Positions 1 to 9,600 of a stretch of 64,000 nucleotides of DNA are shown here, one piece after another. This DNA is from Cutaneotrichosporon cavernicola. Taxonomy: Eukaryota > Basidiomycota > Tremellomycetes > Trichosporonales > Trichosporonaceae. The stretch is from NCBI RefSeq assembly GCF_030864355.1, contig NC_083395.1, forward strand, positions 2,790,001 through 2,854,000. The letters run 5' to 3'. A program made the position numbers and the translations under genes. The notes beneath the pieces are model-generated. The model was not told where the DNA came from. It searched no databases and saw only the letters and a list, made by a program, of their open reading frames with translations. The first letter of the stretch is position 1. Each line of letters starts with the position of its first letter.

Positions 1-1914
1 GTGCGGGATGTCAAGGGTGCCGACGCCGTCCCGTCGGCTCGTATCCGCATGTACGCGCTCGAGCTACACATCCAAGGAGCAGGTGACTTGCATTTCGAGT
101 TTTGGAAGAAGGAGTCTCGCGATCTTGTCGTCGAGCGCATCAACGAGCTCGTGCGTCAGCCGACCCCGCCTGGAAATGGTGCCGATACACCCAAGTCTGC
201 CGACCTCCCCCCCGAAAACGCGTCTGCCTCGTCCGCATCTGAGCCATCATCGGGGTTCCCGGTCACTGAGGGGCTGCAGAACCCTATCCAGATGTGGCAG
301 CAGGTACGGGGGATGCAGCTCGAGGACAAGGACTTTGACGTCAACCCAGAGCTCGTCGCCGATGGCAAGGTCGGTACACTCACGAACGCAGCGCGGGTAC
401 TCGCCCCACCACCCGACATCCTGCTGTACCCAAAGGCGGTGAGCGACGAGGAGCTGAGCTACATGCCGTTCGTCGCCAACCGGCCCTGGCACGACCGCAC
501 GGGATGGAACATTCGCCTGACGCCGCGGCGGTTCACGATGCTCACCATCGGAAGCCGTGGCGATGTACAGCCGTACATTGCCCTCGCTCTGCGTCTGATG
601 GAGGACGGACACAAGTGTGTGATTGTCACGCACGACGAGTTCAAGACCTGGATCGAGAGCTACGGTATCGAACACAGGCAGGCTGGTGGCGACCCTACGG
701 CGCTCATGAAGCTGAGCACGGACTACGCCATGTTCTCACCGGGCTTCTTCAAGGAGGCTCTAGGCGGCTTCCGAAGCTGGCTCGATGCGCTCCTCGTTGA
801 CAGCTGGGAGGCGTGTCAGGACGCCGATGTACTCATCGAGAGTCCGTCCGCCATGGCCGGCGTGCACATTGCCGAGGGGCTGGCCAAGAAGCACGGCAAG
901 CCCGTGCCCTACTTCCGTGCATTCACCATGCCGTGGACGCGCACGAGCGCGTACCCGCATGCGTTCATGGTGCCGCAGATTGAAATGGGCCCGAGCTTCA
1001 ACTACAGCACTTACGTGCTGTTCGACAATATCATGTGGCGCGCGAGTTCGGGTCAGATCAACCGCTGGCGCAAGAAGTACCTCAACCTCAAGAGTACCGA
1101 CCAGGAGCACATGAGTATCAACAAGGTGCCGTTCTTGTACAACTTTTCGCCGGCCGTCGTGCCCAAGCCTCTGGACTGGGACGACGCTATCTCGATCACG
1201 GGATACTGGAACCTCGAGAACAGCGACATGGACTGGTCGCCTCCGGCGTCACTCGACGCGTTCATGGCGCAGGCACGGGCTGACGGTAAACCGCTTGTCT
1301 ATATCGGGTTCGGGAGTATCATCGTTCCCGACCCGGCAGCGGTGACGAAGAGTATCGTCAAGGGCGTGGAGAAGGCTGGTGTCCGCGCGATCATCGCGAA
1401 AGGATGGAGTGCGCGCGACGCGAAAGCCGACGTCGACGACGAGCCCCTTCCCCCTTCATGCTACAGCGTCGACAAGGTCCCGCACGGCTGGCTCTTCCCG
1501 AAGATCGACGCGGCGATGCACCATGGCGGCGCGGGCACCACGGGTGCAAGTCTACGCGCAGGCATCCCCACCCTCATTAAGCCGTGGTTTGGCGACCAGC
1601 ACTTCTGGGCTCGACGGGTGACCAACCTCGGGGTTGGGGCCAAGGTATCGTCTCTGCGCAGCGACGATATCGCCGACGCCTTCACCAAGACGAGTAACCG
1701 GATCATGATTGAGAAGGCTGCGCGGATCGGAGAGCGGATCCGGGGGGAGAGCGGCGTGGATGCTGCCGTACAGGCTATCCACTATAATATTATTCGGGCG
1801 GCGCGGGATAGGCGGAGACTCCGAAAGCAGGATAACGCGCATGCTGGTACCCGGACGCCTGTCGTCCCTCCCAAGCGCGGGATGTCTATGCCGGTGGGAG
1901 GAGCGCCTGGGTAG
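1..1914 (+). CDS. ATG26: Sterol 3-beta-glucosyltransferase, 5'-truncated by window edge
   Basis: Transfers glucose from UDP-glucose to the 3-hydroxyl of membrane sterols; in the Atg26/UGT51 family the enzyme is recruited to membranes by GRAM/PH domains. Only the C-terminal 637 residues are inside the window and the frame is open at base 1, so the true start lies upstream. Residues about 16-50 (ELHIQGAGDLHFEFW) look like the end of a GRAM domain. A GT28-type N-terminal Rossmann half begins near residue 178 (FTMLTIGSRGDVQPYIALAL). The UDP-sugar-binding half carries the signature HHGGAGTTGASLRAG followed by GDQHFWARRV around residues 505-545. No intron is needed in this part. The C-terminal tail is basic and disordered. 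Family assignment is firm; a link to pexophagy is family knowledge from other yeasts only. Confidence 0.93.
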   Translation: MRDVKGADAVPSARIRMYALELHIQGAGDLHFEFWKKESRDLVVERINELVRQPTPPGNGADTPKSADLPPENASASSASEPSSGFPVTEGLQNPIQMWQQVRGMQLEDKDFDVNPELVADGKVGTLTNAARVLAPPPDILLYPKAVSDEELSYMPFVANRPWHDRTGWNIRLTPRRFTMLTIGSRGDVQPYIALALRLMEDGHKCVIVTHDEFKTWIESYGIEHRQAGGDPTALMKLSTDYAMFSPGFFKEALGGFRSWLDALLVDSWEACQDADVLIESPSAMAGVHIAEGLAKKHGKPVPYFRAFTMPWTRTSAYPHAFMVPQIEMGPSFNYSTYVLFDNIMWRASSGQINRWRKKYLNLKSTDQEHMSINKVPFLYNFSPAVVPKPLDWDDAISITGYWNLENSDMDWSPPASLDAFMAQARADGKPLVYIGFGSIIVPDPAAVTKSIVKGVEKAGVRAIIAKGWSARDAKADVDDEPLPPSCYSVDKVPHGWLFPKIDAAMHHGGAGTTGASLRAGIPTLIKPWFGDQHFWARRVTNLGVGAKVSSLRSDDIADAFTKTSNRIMIEKAARIGERIRGESGVDAAVQAIHYNIIRAARDRRRLRKQDNAHAGTRTPVVPPKRGMSMPVGGAPG

Positions 1915-3494
1915 GCGGGCTAGATTCTGTGTCGTATAGATTTCGTATTGTGTCGTGTTGTAGGATATTATGGATGGTGTGTTTGTGAAGATGGACGGCG
2001 GAGACCGGAGACAGGAGACAGGAGACAGCTGCCAGCTGCCAGGGCCCCAATGGTCTCCGTTATTCTCGAAGCCTCAAAGAGTCTGGGATTGCAGTACATT
2101 ATATGGCCAGACTGCGTGACATTGTCCAGGCACATGACACCGTGGCGCTGTGAGCCACTTCTTTTGGAGTGACAGTCAAAAGGTGACCCGCAGAATCAGA
2201 TCGCTGACGACTCCAAAGGATATTGGATCCCGATACGCCGTCCACATGTCCGTACTATGAATTGCGCCAACCGGCGCCCCGACGCCCCAACGCCACTCAG
2301 CTGCGCCACAGCAGTCTAAACCCGCGTTGGTGGCTCGCGTTCGTGTTAACGTTCCGGATTTAGGCACGTATATTCTCACCCGTGTCAATGTCAGCATCAA
2401 CAGAGGATGCAAAACGAAACGCGATGGGAGATGGGGCAATGTGCGGTGGACGTTTCAGGACACCTGCCTCTTTCTTCTATTCGCTTGCAAGACTTGCAGG
2501 TGACAACCGAGAGGGTTGTGCCGTAATCTGGAGCTGTTGAAATTGAATTGCCATAAAGACTGAAGAGAGGGCGCGCGGAAGAGGCACGCACTCTTGGACG
2601 CTTGGAGTGAGAAGGCATCAGGGACAGCCGATTGCGATAAGGTGCGCCTCTATGGTCTATGCTCCATGTCCAAGGTGCAAAGGTACGGAACTGGGGCACC
2701 CTAAATTACCAACAGATGACTTTACTGAAACAGACCAGAGTACAGCCAAAGACAGAGTGCGATGTATGTAAAGAATAGAGAGAAGAGTGGGACGACTAGG
2801 GGTGAGTATGCCGTTGAATGATTACATGACTGTTGGGTCAAGTTGCGTTATTGCCTAGTTAGTTGCCTCACCTCGTCTGTTTGATTCATGCCGCACAAGC
2901 CAACCCTAATACTTGTAGACCAAGTTTCGAGCTTTTGAGCCCAGGGCCAACGTTTGGCGTCAAAGCCTGGAACCAAGCTACCTTGTCTAGCCTCTACTCT
3001 ACACACTACCACAACTACCACCAATCTATTACTAGTCACTACAAACATCTTCCATCTCCTCATTCATCCATTCATCATCATCATCATACAACTCATTGTC
3101 CTTCTCCACGACCCTCCCCTCTACTTCCGTCTTCGTTCCTTTTGCTCCACCCACCTGATACGACTCTCATCTCATCACCCTCATCCCATCCCGTTCCGAA
3201 CTCTGTCCATCACCAAAGCCCGAACCCAATCACGCATTCCACGCGACCTTGAGCCTCCCTCCAAGCCCCAGCATTGAGCCTTGAATCGAGCCTCGAACAC
3301 GAACCACCAGCCACGAGCCACGTATCACCCACGCCACCACGCTGGCATAAACCTTGAGTTGCCACCCAGCACATATACCATCCCGCAATAAGGCGGGCTA
3401 GACGACATGGTACGTCGTCGCGGGTGGCCGTGGAGAACCAAGGCGAACTTTTGACGTGCTTGGTCTGCAGCCACCGCGCTCCGTCTACTCCTTG
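1915..3494. other. Intergenic region, no gene seen
   Basis: About 1.6 kb between the sterol glucosyltransferase stop and the pyrimidine-rich leader of the Ras gene. Open frames here are short and lack the GC-ending codon pattern of the neighbouring genes. From about 2990 onward the + strand becomes rich in CATCA, CACCA and CCTC runs, as expected of a promoter or 5' untranslated region. I see no tRNA and no transposon ends. Confidence 0.6.
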
Positions 3495-3575
3495 CACCAC
3501 CACCACCACCTCCTCCTCCTGCTCCTCCTCCTCCTTTCTCTCCTCCTCCTCCTCCTCCTCCTCCTCCTCCTCCTA
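3495..3575 (+). repeat. CTC/TCC trinucleotide tract in the Ras 5' leader
   Basis: CAC repeats turn into an imperfect (CTC)n/(TCC)n run that is nearly pure from 3541 to 3574, ending about 120 bases before the ATG at 3698. Pyrimidine-rich leaders are common in fungal promoters and 5' UTRs. The tract is a simple repeat likely to vary in length; the long leucine or serine runs it would encode are not real protein. Confidence 0.75.
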
Positions 3576-3697
3576 CCTACCTTCCCGTCACTCGACTCTC
3601 CGGCGCTGCCTCTCCTCCTCTCCACCTCCCCCTCCTCCTCTTCCCTTCCCCCCTCCACACCCCGGAACCACACTCACCCAAGTCACAATCTTCACGC

Positions 3698-4509
3698 ATG
3701 GTGTACAAGATCACCGTCCTTGGCGACGGTGGTGTGGGCAAAACCGCGCTCACAGTCCAAGTACGTGGCCCCGTGTCACATGCCCGCGCACACACGCGCT
3801 GACACCCAGTTCACCATGTCGTCATTTGTCGAGACGTACGACCCAACGATTGAGGACTGCTACCGCAAACAATGGGTCGTCGACGACCAGCCGTGCTTGT
3901 TAGAGGTGCTCGACACGGCTGGACAGGGTGAGTGGGGGGTTGGGTTTTGGATCTGGATCTGGGTCTGAATCTGGCGTCGCAAGCCAGCGCGCGTACTGGG
4001 CGTTGCGCTCCCGTTCCCCCAAGCCCACTTATCTTTCCTGCACGTGCTAACACCCAGAGGAGTACACGGCGCTACGGGATCAGTGGATCCGTGACGGAGA
4101 AGGCTTCCTGGTAGTCTACAGCATTGCTGCACGCAGCACATTCGACCGGGTCGAGAAGATTGTCGAACGCGTCATGCTTGTCAAGGACGAGGCGAGTTTG
4201 AGCGCAACAGACAACGTGTACGGGCGGCCATCGCCGCGACAGCGCGTGCGCACGCCCATTGTCATTGTCGGCAACAAGCGCGACCAGGGCAACGACCGCG
4301 AAGTATCTCTGGAGGAGGGGCGCGCCCTAGCCACCCAGCTCGGCTGCGACTTTTTCGAGACATCAGCACGTCTCAATCAGAACGTCGAAGCCGCGTTCAA
4401 GCAGCTCGTCCGCAGCATCAAGATTGCCAAGCGCGGACCCGAGGCCGCTGCGCCCCCCTCCGCACCCACCCAGCCAAAGAGGAAGCACCGAAAGTGCATC
4501 GTCTTGTAG
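3698..4509 (+). CDS. Ras-family small GTPase with CAAX box
   Basis: Three exons, 3698-3760, 3810-3927 and 4058-4509, give a 210-residue Ras protein. P-loop GDGGVGKT is at residues 9-16, switch I is [12 protein letters not shown], switch II is DTAGQEEY, the guanine motifs are NKRD and ETSA, and the tail ends KHRKCIVL. The final leucine of the CAAX box predicts geranylgeranylation. Introns of 49 and 130 nt end in CTGACACCCAG and CTAACACCCAG, and both junctions restore canonical Ras sequence. Compared with ordinary Ras there is an insertion of roughly 15-18 residues (about [17 protein letters not shown]) between helix 3 and the strand before NKRD. The switch II region reads TALRDQW where Ras usually has SAMREQY. 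This suggests a Ras2- or Rsr1-like paralogue rather than the main Ras1, which cannot be settled here. Such proteins act at the plasma membrane in morphogenesis and cAMP/MAPK signalling. Confidence 0.92.
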
Positions 4510-5154
4510 CTGGCCGATTGCCCATTTCAGAGCTACCGTCACCTCTATGTTTCTAGACTTCCGGGATACAGGACTACAGCGCATCGTCTACAGTATGCAC
4601 CAGCGTGCAACCATACTGCAGCAACGGTGACCAAGCCTGGCGCGTGACCCTGCGCCCAACCGACGATAACGTTGGGTGCCCGAGCGTCAGAGGCCGTCAA
4701 GTAGACCAAGCAGGCAGATCTTGCCTAGAGTCGTGAGGTGTGGAGTCAGTGTAGATATGTGTTGGCAGTTGCAGCCGGTTGGTCAAGGCGTCAGAGCGGC
4801 TCAGATAATGTACATCCAGCATCAAGTGCGCGCCTGACTTATGGTGCGATTGTTTATGGCGCGGGGTGCCAGACGGGCATCATGAGACATGAGACAGAAG
4901 GTGTTGTATCCCCTGCACCCCCGTGCCCGCCTCCTATTCCCGCCGGGCCTCCCTAATACCTATTACCTTCTACATCCGGAAGGACTCAAACGCCACTGGA
5001 TTGATTGCATGGAACCGCAAAGGCAGTGAAGGGCCACGTGTTTCTGGTTCCGTTGCCACTCGTTCGTCACTTGAGTTTGTTGCCAAGGTAGCAACCGCTG
5101 ATGACTGCGGGAATCTACTGTAACACACCGCTCATCACTCACAACCAGCCACGC
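4510..5154. other. Intergenic region, no gene seen
   Basis: Holds the Ras 3' flank and the upstream region of the REEP-like gene. No convincing open frame, RNA gene or repeat unit was found. Confidence 0.6.
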
Positions 5155-5219
5155 GTCTCATCTCATCTCATCTCATCTCTCCTCTTCTCTCCTCTTCTCT
5201 CCTCTCCTCTCCTCTCCAT
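5155..5219 (+). repeat. CT-rich TCTCA/TCTCC repeat in the 5' leader of the REEP-like gene
   Basis: Four TCTCA pentamers are followed by TCTCCTCT repeats ending about 35 bases before the ATG at 5252. It is a low-complexity pyrimidine leader, probably in the promoter or 5' UTR of the downstream gene. Confidence 0.7.
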
Positions 5220-5251
5220 CGCTCTAATACTCTATTACTCTATTACTCAAC

Positions 5252-6526
5252 ATGCCCCTCCTCTTGACAAGCTTGATCAAGTAAGTACTCTGAACATGCT
5301 AGTGTCCTCGTCTTCCCCCTACCCATTCCGGCACTCAATCCCCCCCACCACTCACATGTTCACCTTGCCTCCCTCCTCTCCTCGCAGCCAGTAACCTGAC
5401 CCCAGCGTGACAGGAGAGTTCCTGTATCCCGCCTATTGCAGCTACAAAGCCCTTGCGCGGCGACAGGGTGGCGCTATAGCAGGCGACGCCGAACTGGAAC
5501 GCTGGCTCCAATACTGGGCGCTCGTGGGCGCATGGACAGCCCTCGAGGGTGCAGTAGGATGGATCCTAAGCTGGTGAGTGTTGACCGCTGCCAGCAGTGC
5601 CGATCGGGCGCAGGCGCAGGCCAATTGACGATCACTCCACCATCACCCTCCGCTCACCCCAGGCTGCCGTTCTACACGCTCATCAAAACTGCCGTCTTCC
5701 TCTACCTCGCCATCAGCTCGACCGGCACGCCGTACATGTACAACGCGTTCCTGGCCCCGCTGTTTGCCGAGCACGAACCCATGATCGACGAGTTCATCGG
5801 TAGTATTCGCGGACAGGCAGGCGCACATGCTCGCGGCGGAGTTGGATGGGTCTATGAGCGCGTCCGCGCCATGCTCGGCGTAAGTGTTTCTTCAGGTAAC
5901 GCTGACCCCAGCTCACGCCACAGCAGGCAGACTACCTCAGCCAGGCGGGGCAGCAGCAGCTCGGCATGAGGCCCGGCTCGTTCTCGGGCGGCCCCTCTGG
6001 ACCATCTACTATGCCCCAGCCGCCGACGCTCGCTGATCCGGCCAGCGCCGGAATGCAGCATGCCGCGGGTATGATCCAGGGCCTCGCGAGCCGATACCTC
6101 CCTTCTGCACTTGCTGCTGTATCCGCCGCGGCTGGTGGCGCGCAGGCAACGGCTGCTAGAGGGTTCGACGTGCCCCCGCCCCCTGTGCCGCCCAAGTTTG
6201 ACGTCCATGAGGCTTCGCCACCTGTTCCCCAGCCTCCATCGCAGCTCGCGGGGTCGCGCGCGTTCCAGTACGCTTCCGAGGACGTGTACGGCTCGACCCG
6301 GGTCCAGGGTGGGGGCGCGCGTGCGCGGACCCTCGACGCGTCACGCACGTCGTCGGACGGTTCGCTTAGCGGGGCGTCCAACCTCGGCGCGTCGTTCACC
6401 GAGATTAGGCGCGAGGATGTCGTCGGCGCTGACATCCGTTTGGATGCCAACAGGCGCACGTCGAGCTCGTCGTGGGTGCCCTGGGGTGGACAAGCCACAC
6501 CCAAGCCGACCGACAAGACACAGTGA
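5252..6526 (+). CDS. REEP/DP1/Yop1 (TB2/HVA22) family ER membrane-shaping protein
   Basis: Four exons (5252-5280, 5406-5573, 5663-5879, 5912-6526) encode 342 residues. The family signature runs LYPAYCSYKAL, then WLQYWALVGAWTALEG and LPFYTLIKTAVFLYLA, followed by the APLFAEHE segment. These are the two hairpin membrane segments of REEP/Yop1 proteins that bend ER tubules. The first exon is only 29 nt (MPLLLTSLI). Phase is kept at all three junctions, and the introns end in CTGACCCCAG, CTCACCCCAG and CTGACCCCAG. The last acceptor could also lie 12 or 15 nt downstream in frame. The protein is much longer than yeast Yop1 (about 180 residues) because of a C-terminal tail of some 200 residues rich in Pro, Ala, Ser and Gly. 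Long tails occur in REEP1-4-like members that contact microtubules, but this tail shows no motif I recognise. Confidence 0.85.
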
Positions 6527-6687
6527 GACCTGATACTACAGTAGTTGCCCTGTATGAATACCGTACGAAGCGAAGCATCTGGTCTGGCGATACAAATACA
6601 GATGATGTCAAGCTATATCTTCCAAATCTCTACTCCTCTTCTTCCACTCGTTCGCAACTCTCCTCTTCTCGGCCCCACCGTGGCCCA

Positions 6688-9600
6688 CTAGTCTAGCTTC
6701 TTGCGGCTGAGGACGTTGCGGATCTCGCGGTGCTTCTGCAGCCATTCGGGGAAGTTGGCCTTGTCAAATGCAATACCCTGCTCCTTGCACTCGAGCAGGA
6801 AGTTAGAGAGCACGATAAGTGTGCCGTCTGTCATCAGCTCGACCGAGGTTACGTACTTGTAGCTGACACTCACATCGGTACAAGTAGTTGACGCCCTGGT
6901 GCAAGAGCGCGTTATACTTGGGCGTGCCGGGCTCGGCGGCCGCAACCTTGAGCTTGAAGCTAGTGTGAGCTGCCTGGGAGAACTGTACAACTCACTCATA
7001 CACCGCCTTGCGCAGATTCTGGACGCCGTCCATGGCGTTGATTGCACGGTCCGTCAGATGCTTGCCCTCCTTGCCGTGGCGAAGGACGGTGACGAGCTGC
7101 AGGATTGTCTTGTACTCGCCTGTGGTCAGCTGCATGTCTCTAGCCGTAGCACACCGTTGAGGTACTGCGCCGCCTCGTCGAGGTCGACCTCGTCGTCCTC
7201 GCTCTCCCGGTCCTCGCTCTCCCCGTCGCTCTCGTACACCTCGGCTGAAGTTTCCTCGCGCGCGATCGTCGCAATGAGTGACGCTGCGATCATGCCCGTC
7301 GTGGTCCGCCCGCGGCCCATCTGGCAGTTGAAACTGGTGTTAGCTGAGTGTTCCAGACGCATTGGCTTACACAAAGTCGTCGTCCTCACGGACGCCCATC
7401 ATCACACGCGTGACGATCACCTGCAGAGCCGCGGGAAGAGGCGCCTGCTCGTCCGTCTGATGTCAGCTGCGAGCGTTAACTGGAATAGCGGCGTACGATG
7501 GCAATCCGCATATAGTCGACGTGGTAGCCTTCATCCTGTACCTGCCGGTATAACTCGAGCGGGGTTATGACGTTCTTCTCCTCGACCGTCTCCCACACTG
7601 GCACAACCTCATACATGCCCGGCTTGGTCTCAACCTCGTCGTGCAGCAGGAGCTTGCCGTTGCCCTCACGGATCTCCTTGATGACGTCGGCCTTGAGCTG
7701 CTTCTCCATGCGCTCAACAACGCCAGCCGTGACGCCAGTGGTTCTGGGATCAGCACGACTCCATCGCCTACGCGTACTCGACGTTGGTAAGTGGCTTGTC
7801 AACCAGGCGCAGGACATGTGGACGTCCGTTGACGTAGAGGACGGGCTCCTGCTGTCAGCTGCAACGTCGCAGACCAGCTTACCTCTCGCAAAGAAGTCCA
7901 GACAATCTTGCGGTTACCATCGGGCCCAGCGCCCATCTTGAACAGCGCATTGCGCAGACCGATGGAGCTCGGCATACTTCGCCATCAGTGCTGACAAACA
8001 ACAATACGTACCCAGTACCGTACACATACTCCTCCTTGTCGCCGGCCTCCTCGTTGAGCTTCGGATCCAGGAGCAGCGGGACCTTGCGGTAGTTCGCAGC
8101 ACCGTCAACGCGCCTGGGTGTGAGAAAATGTCAACTCCTTAACGTACTCTGGAAGGCTCTGCTTCTGCAGCCCGGTGAAGAAGTCGGACTTGAGGATCTC
8201 GTGTGAGCTGAATCATGAATAGAATGAAGCTCACAGTCTGGGCAGAAAGGATAGCACCCGTGCGATTCGCTACGACGTGAGACACCTCATCCTCAAGCTG
8301 CCTGTCAGTCCATCAAGCGTGGAGAAACTCACAGCCATTCCCTCCACTGGCTCAGTCCGCTCGAGCGGCGTCAGACTCTTTAGGCCACCGGTCAGCAACT
8401 CGTTCTGGAGAGTCTTAAACACAGGTCGGTGCTTGACGAACGACTCGAAGGTGTACTTGTTCTCGTCGTCGAGGTCCGTGTCGTCCAGGTACGCCTGGAA
8501 GACGATCAGGTGGAAGTACCGCAGGAGGCTGTGCATGCCTGGTGTCAGCTCGCGTACAAATACCAGAGCTCACCTCTCTCGATAGCACGGCTGCGGTCCA
8601 CGGGAGTCTTGGCCTCCTCGGCCAAATCGCGGTAGTCTTCGATCGCGTCCCGGAGGTTGAACGTTGCGGACGTGCGGTCAATCGCGTCGTCGACAATGCG
8701 CTTGACCTCGAGGCCGTTACGGATGACACGTAGGACACTGTTAATGATCTGCCAGCTTGTATTGGACGACGGCGTGAATGCGAGCCGGTTACGCGACGCG
8801 TTGCGACGAGATGCGGGTGTTGACGGCGGGTGGCCGTCCTGGTTGCGCTTCAGCCAGCGCTGGATTAGGAGGACGACCGCAGCCGTGTTTGAACTGCGTC
8901 CACGGCCAAGCTGGTCATTGAGGATGATGGCAGTCTTATCCATGTCAATGCGTGTGCATATATCGAGGAGGTCCGTGACGTCGTGGAACTGGTGTCAGTT
9001 TACGTCAAATCGAGATCTCACGTCAGGTGACGATTCGGAAGTGATGGGGATGCGCTCGAACACGAGGTTGACGTCCACCTCGCGGAGCGCCACATCGTCC
9101 ATAACCTGACGGATCGAGTCAACGTCCTCGGGGTTGACATTCTCCCACAGTGGCACGACCTTGCCGTCTGAAGCCTCGGTGTGTAGGAGCAGAGTGTGGC
9201 CGAACATGTTAAGCTCAGCCTCGACGTCACTCTTGAGGCGCTCTTCGAGAACCTCCAGTCGAGTGGCTGAGACGCCGTGGTAGTCACGCATGTTGCGGAG
9301 CGCAGTCGTGTCTCTGCGCAGGCAGTACGGAGCCCCTGTGGTCAGCTTCAGCAAAGGCCAGCGCAGCTCACCATTGATCATCACCAGCGGCTCCTCGCGC
9401 AGGCAGATCCACACGACCTTCGAAATGTCCGGCGAGCGCTTCTTGACGATATTGAGGATCGTCGTGATCGCCTCCTGCGTCGGCTGTCCGGTCGTGTATA
9501 CACTTTCGTTGGCGACCTGGCGGAAGCCGATGGCTCCGCGGACACCCTCTGTCGTCGAAGCGGTGTCTGTGACCCACAGGTCGCGCTTGAGAAGAGTCCT

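Noticed and set aside
3424..3968. Frames with poly-Ser/poly-Leu over the CTC tract
   Set aside because: Translation of a simple trinucleotide repeat in the Ras leader; the Ras reading frame explains the locus.
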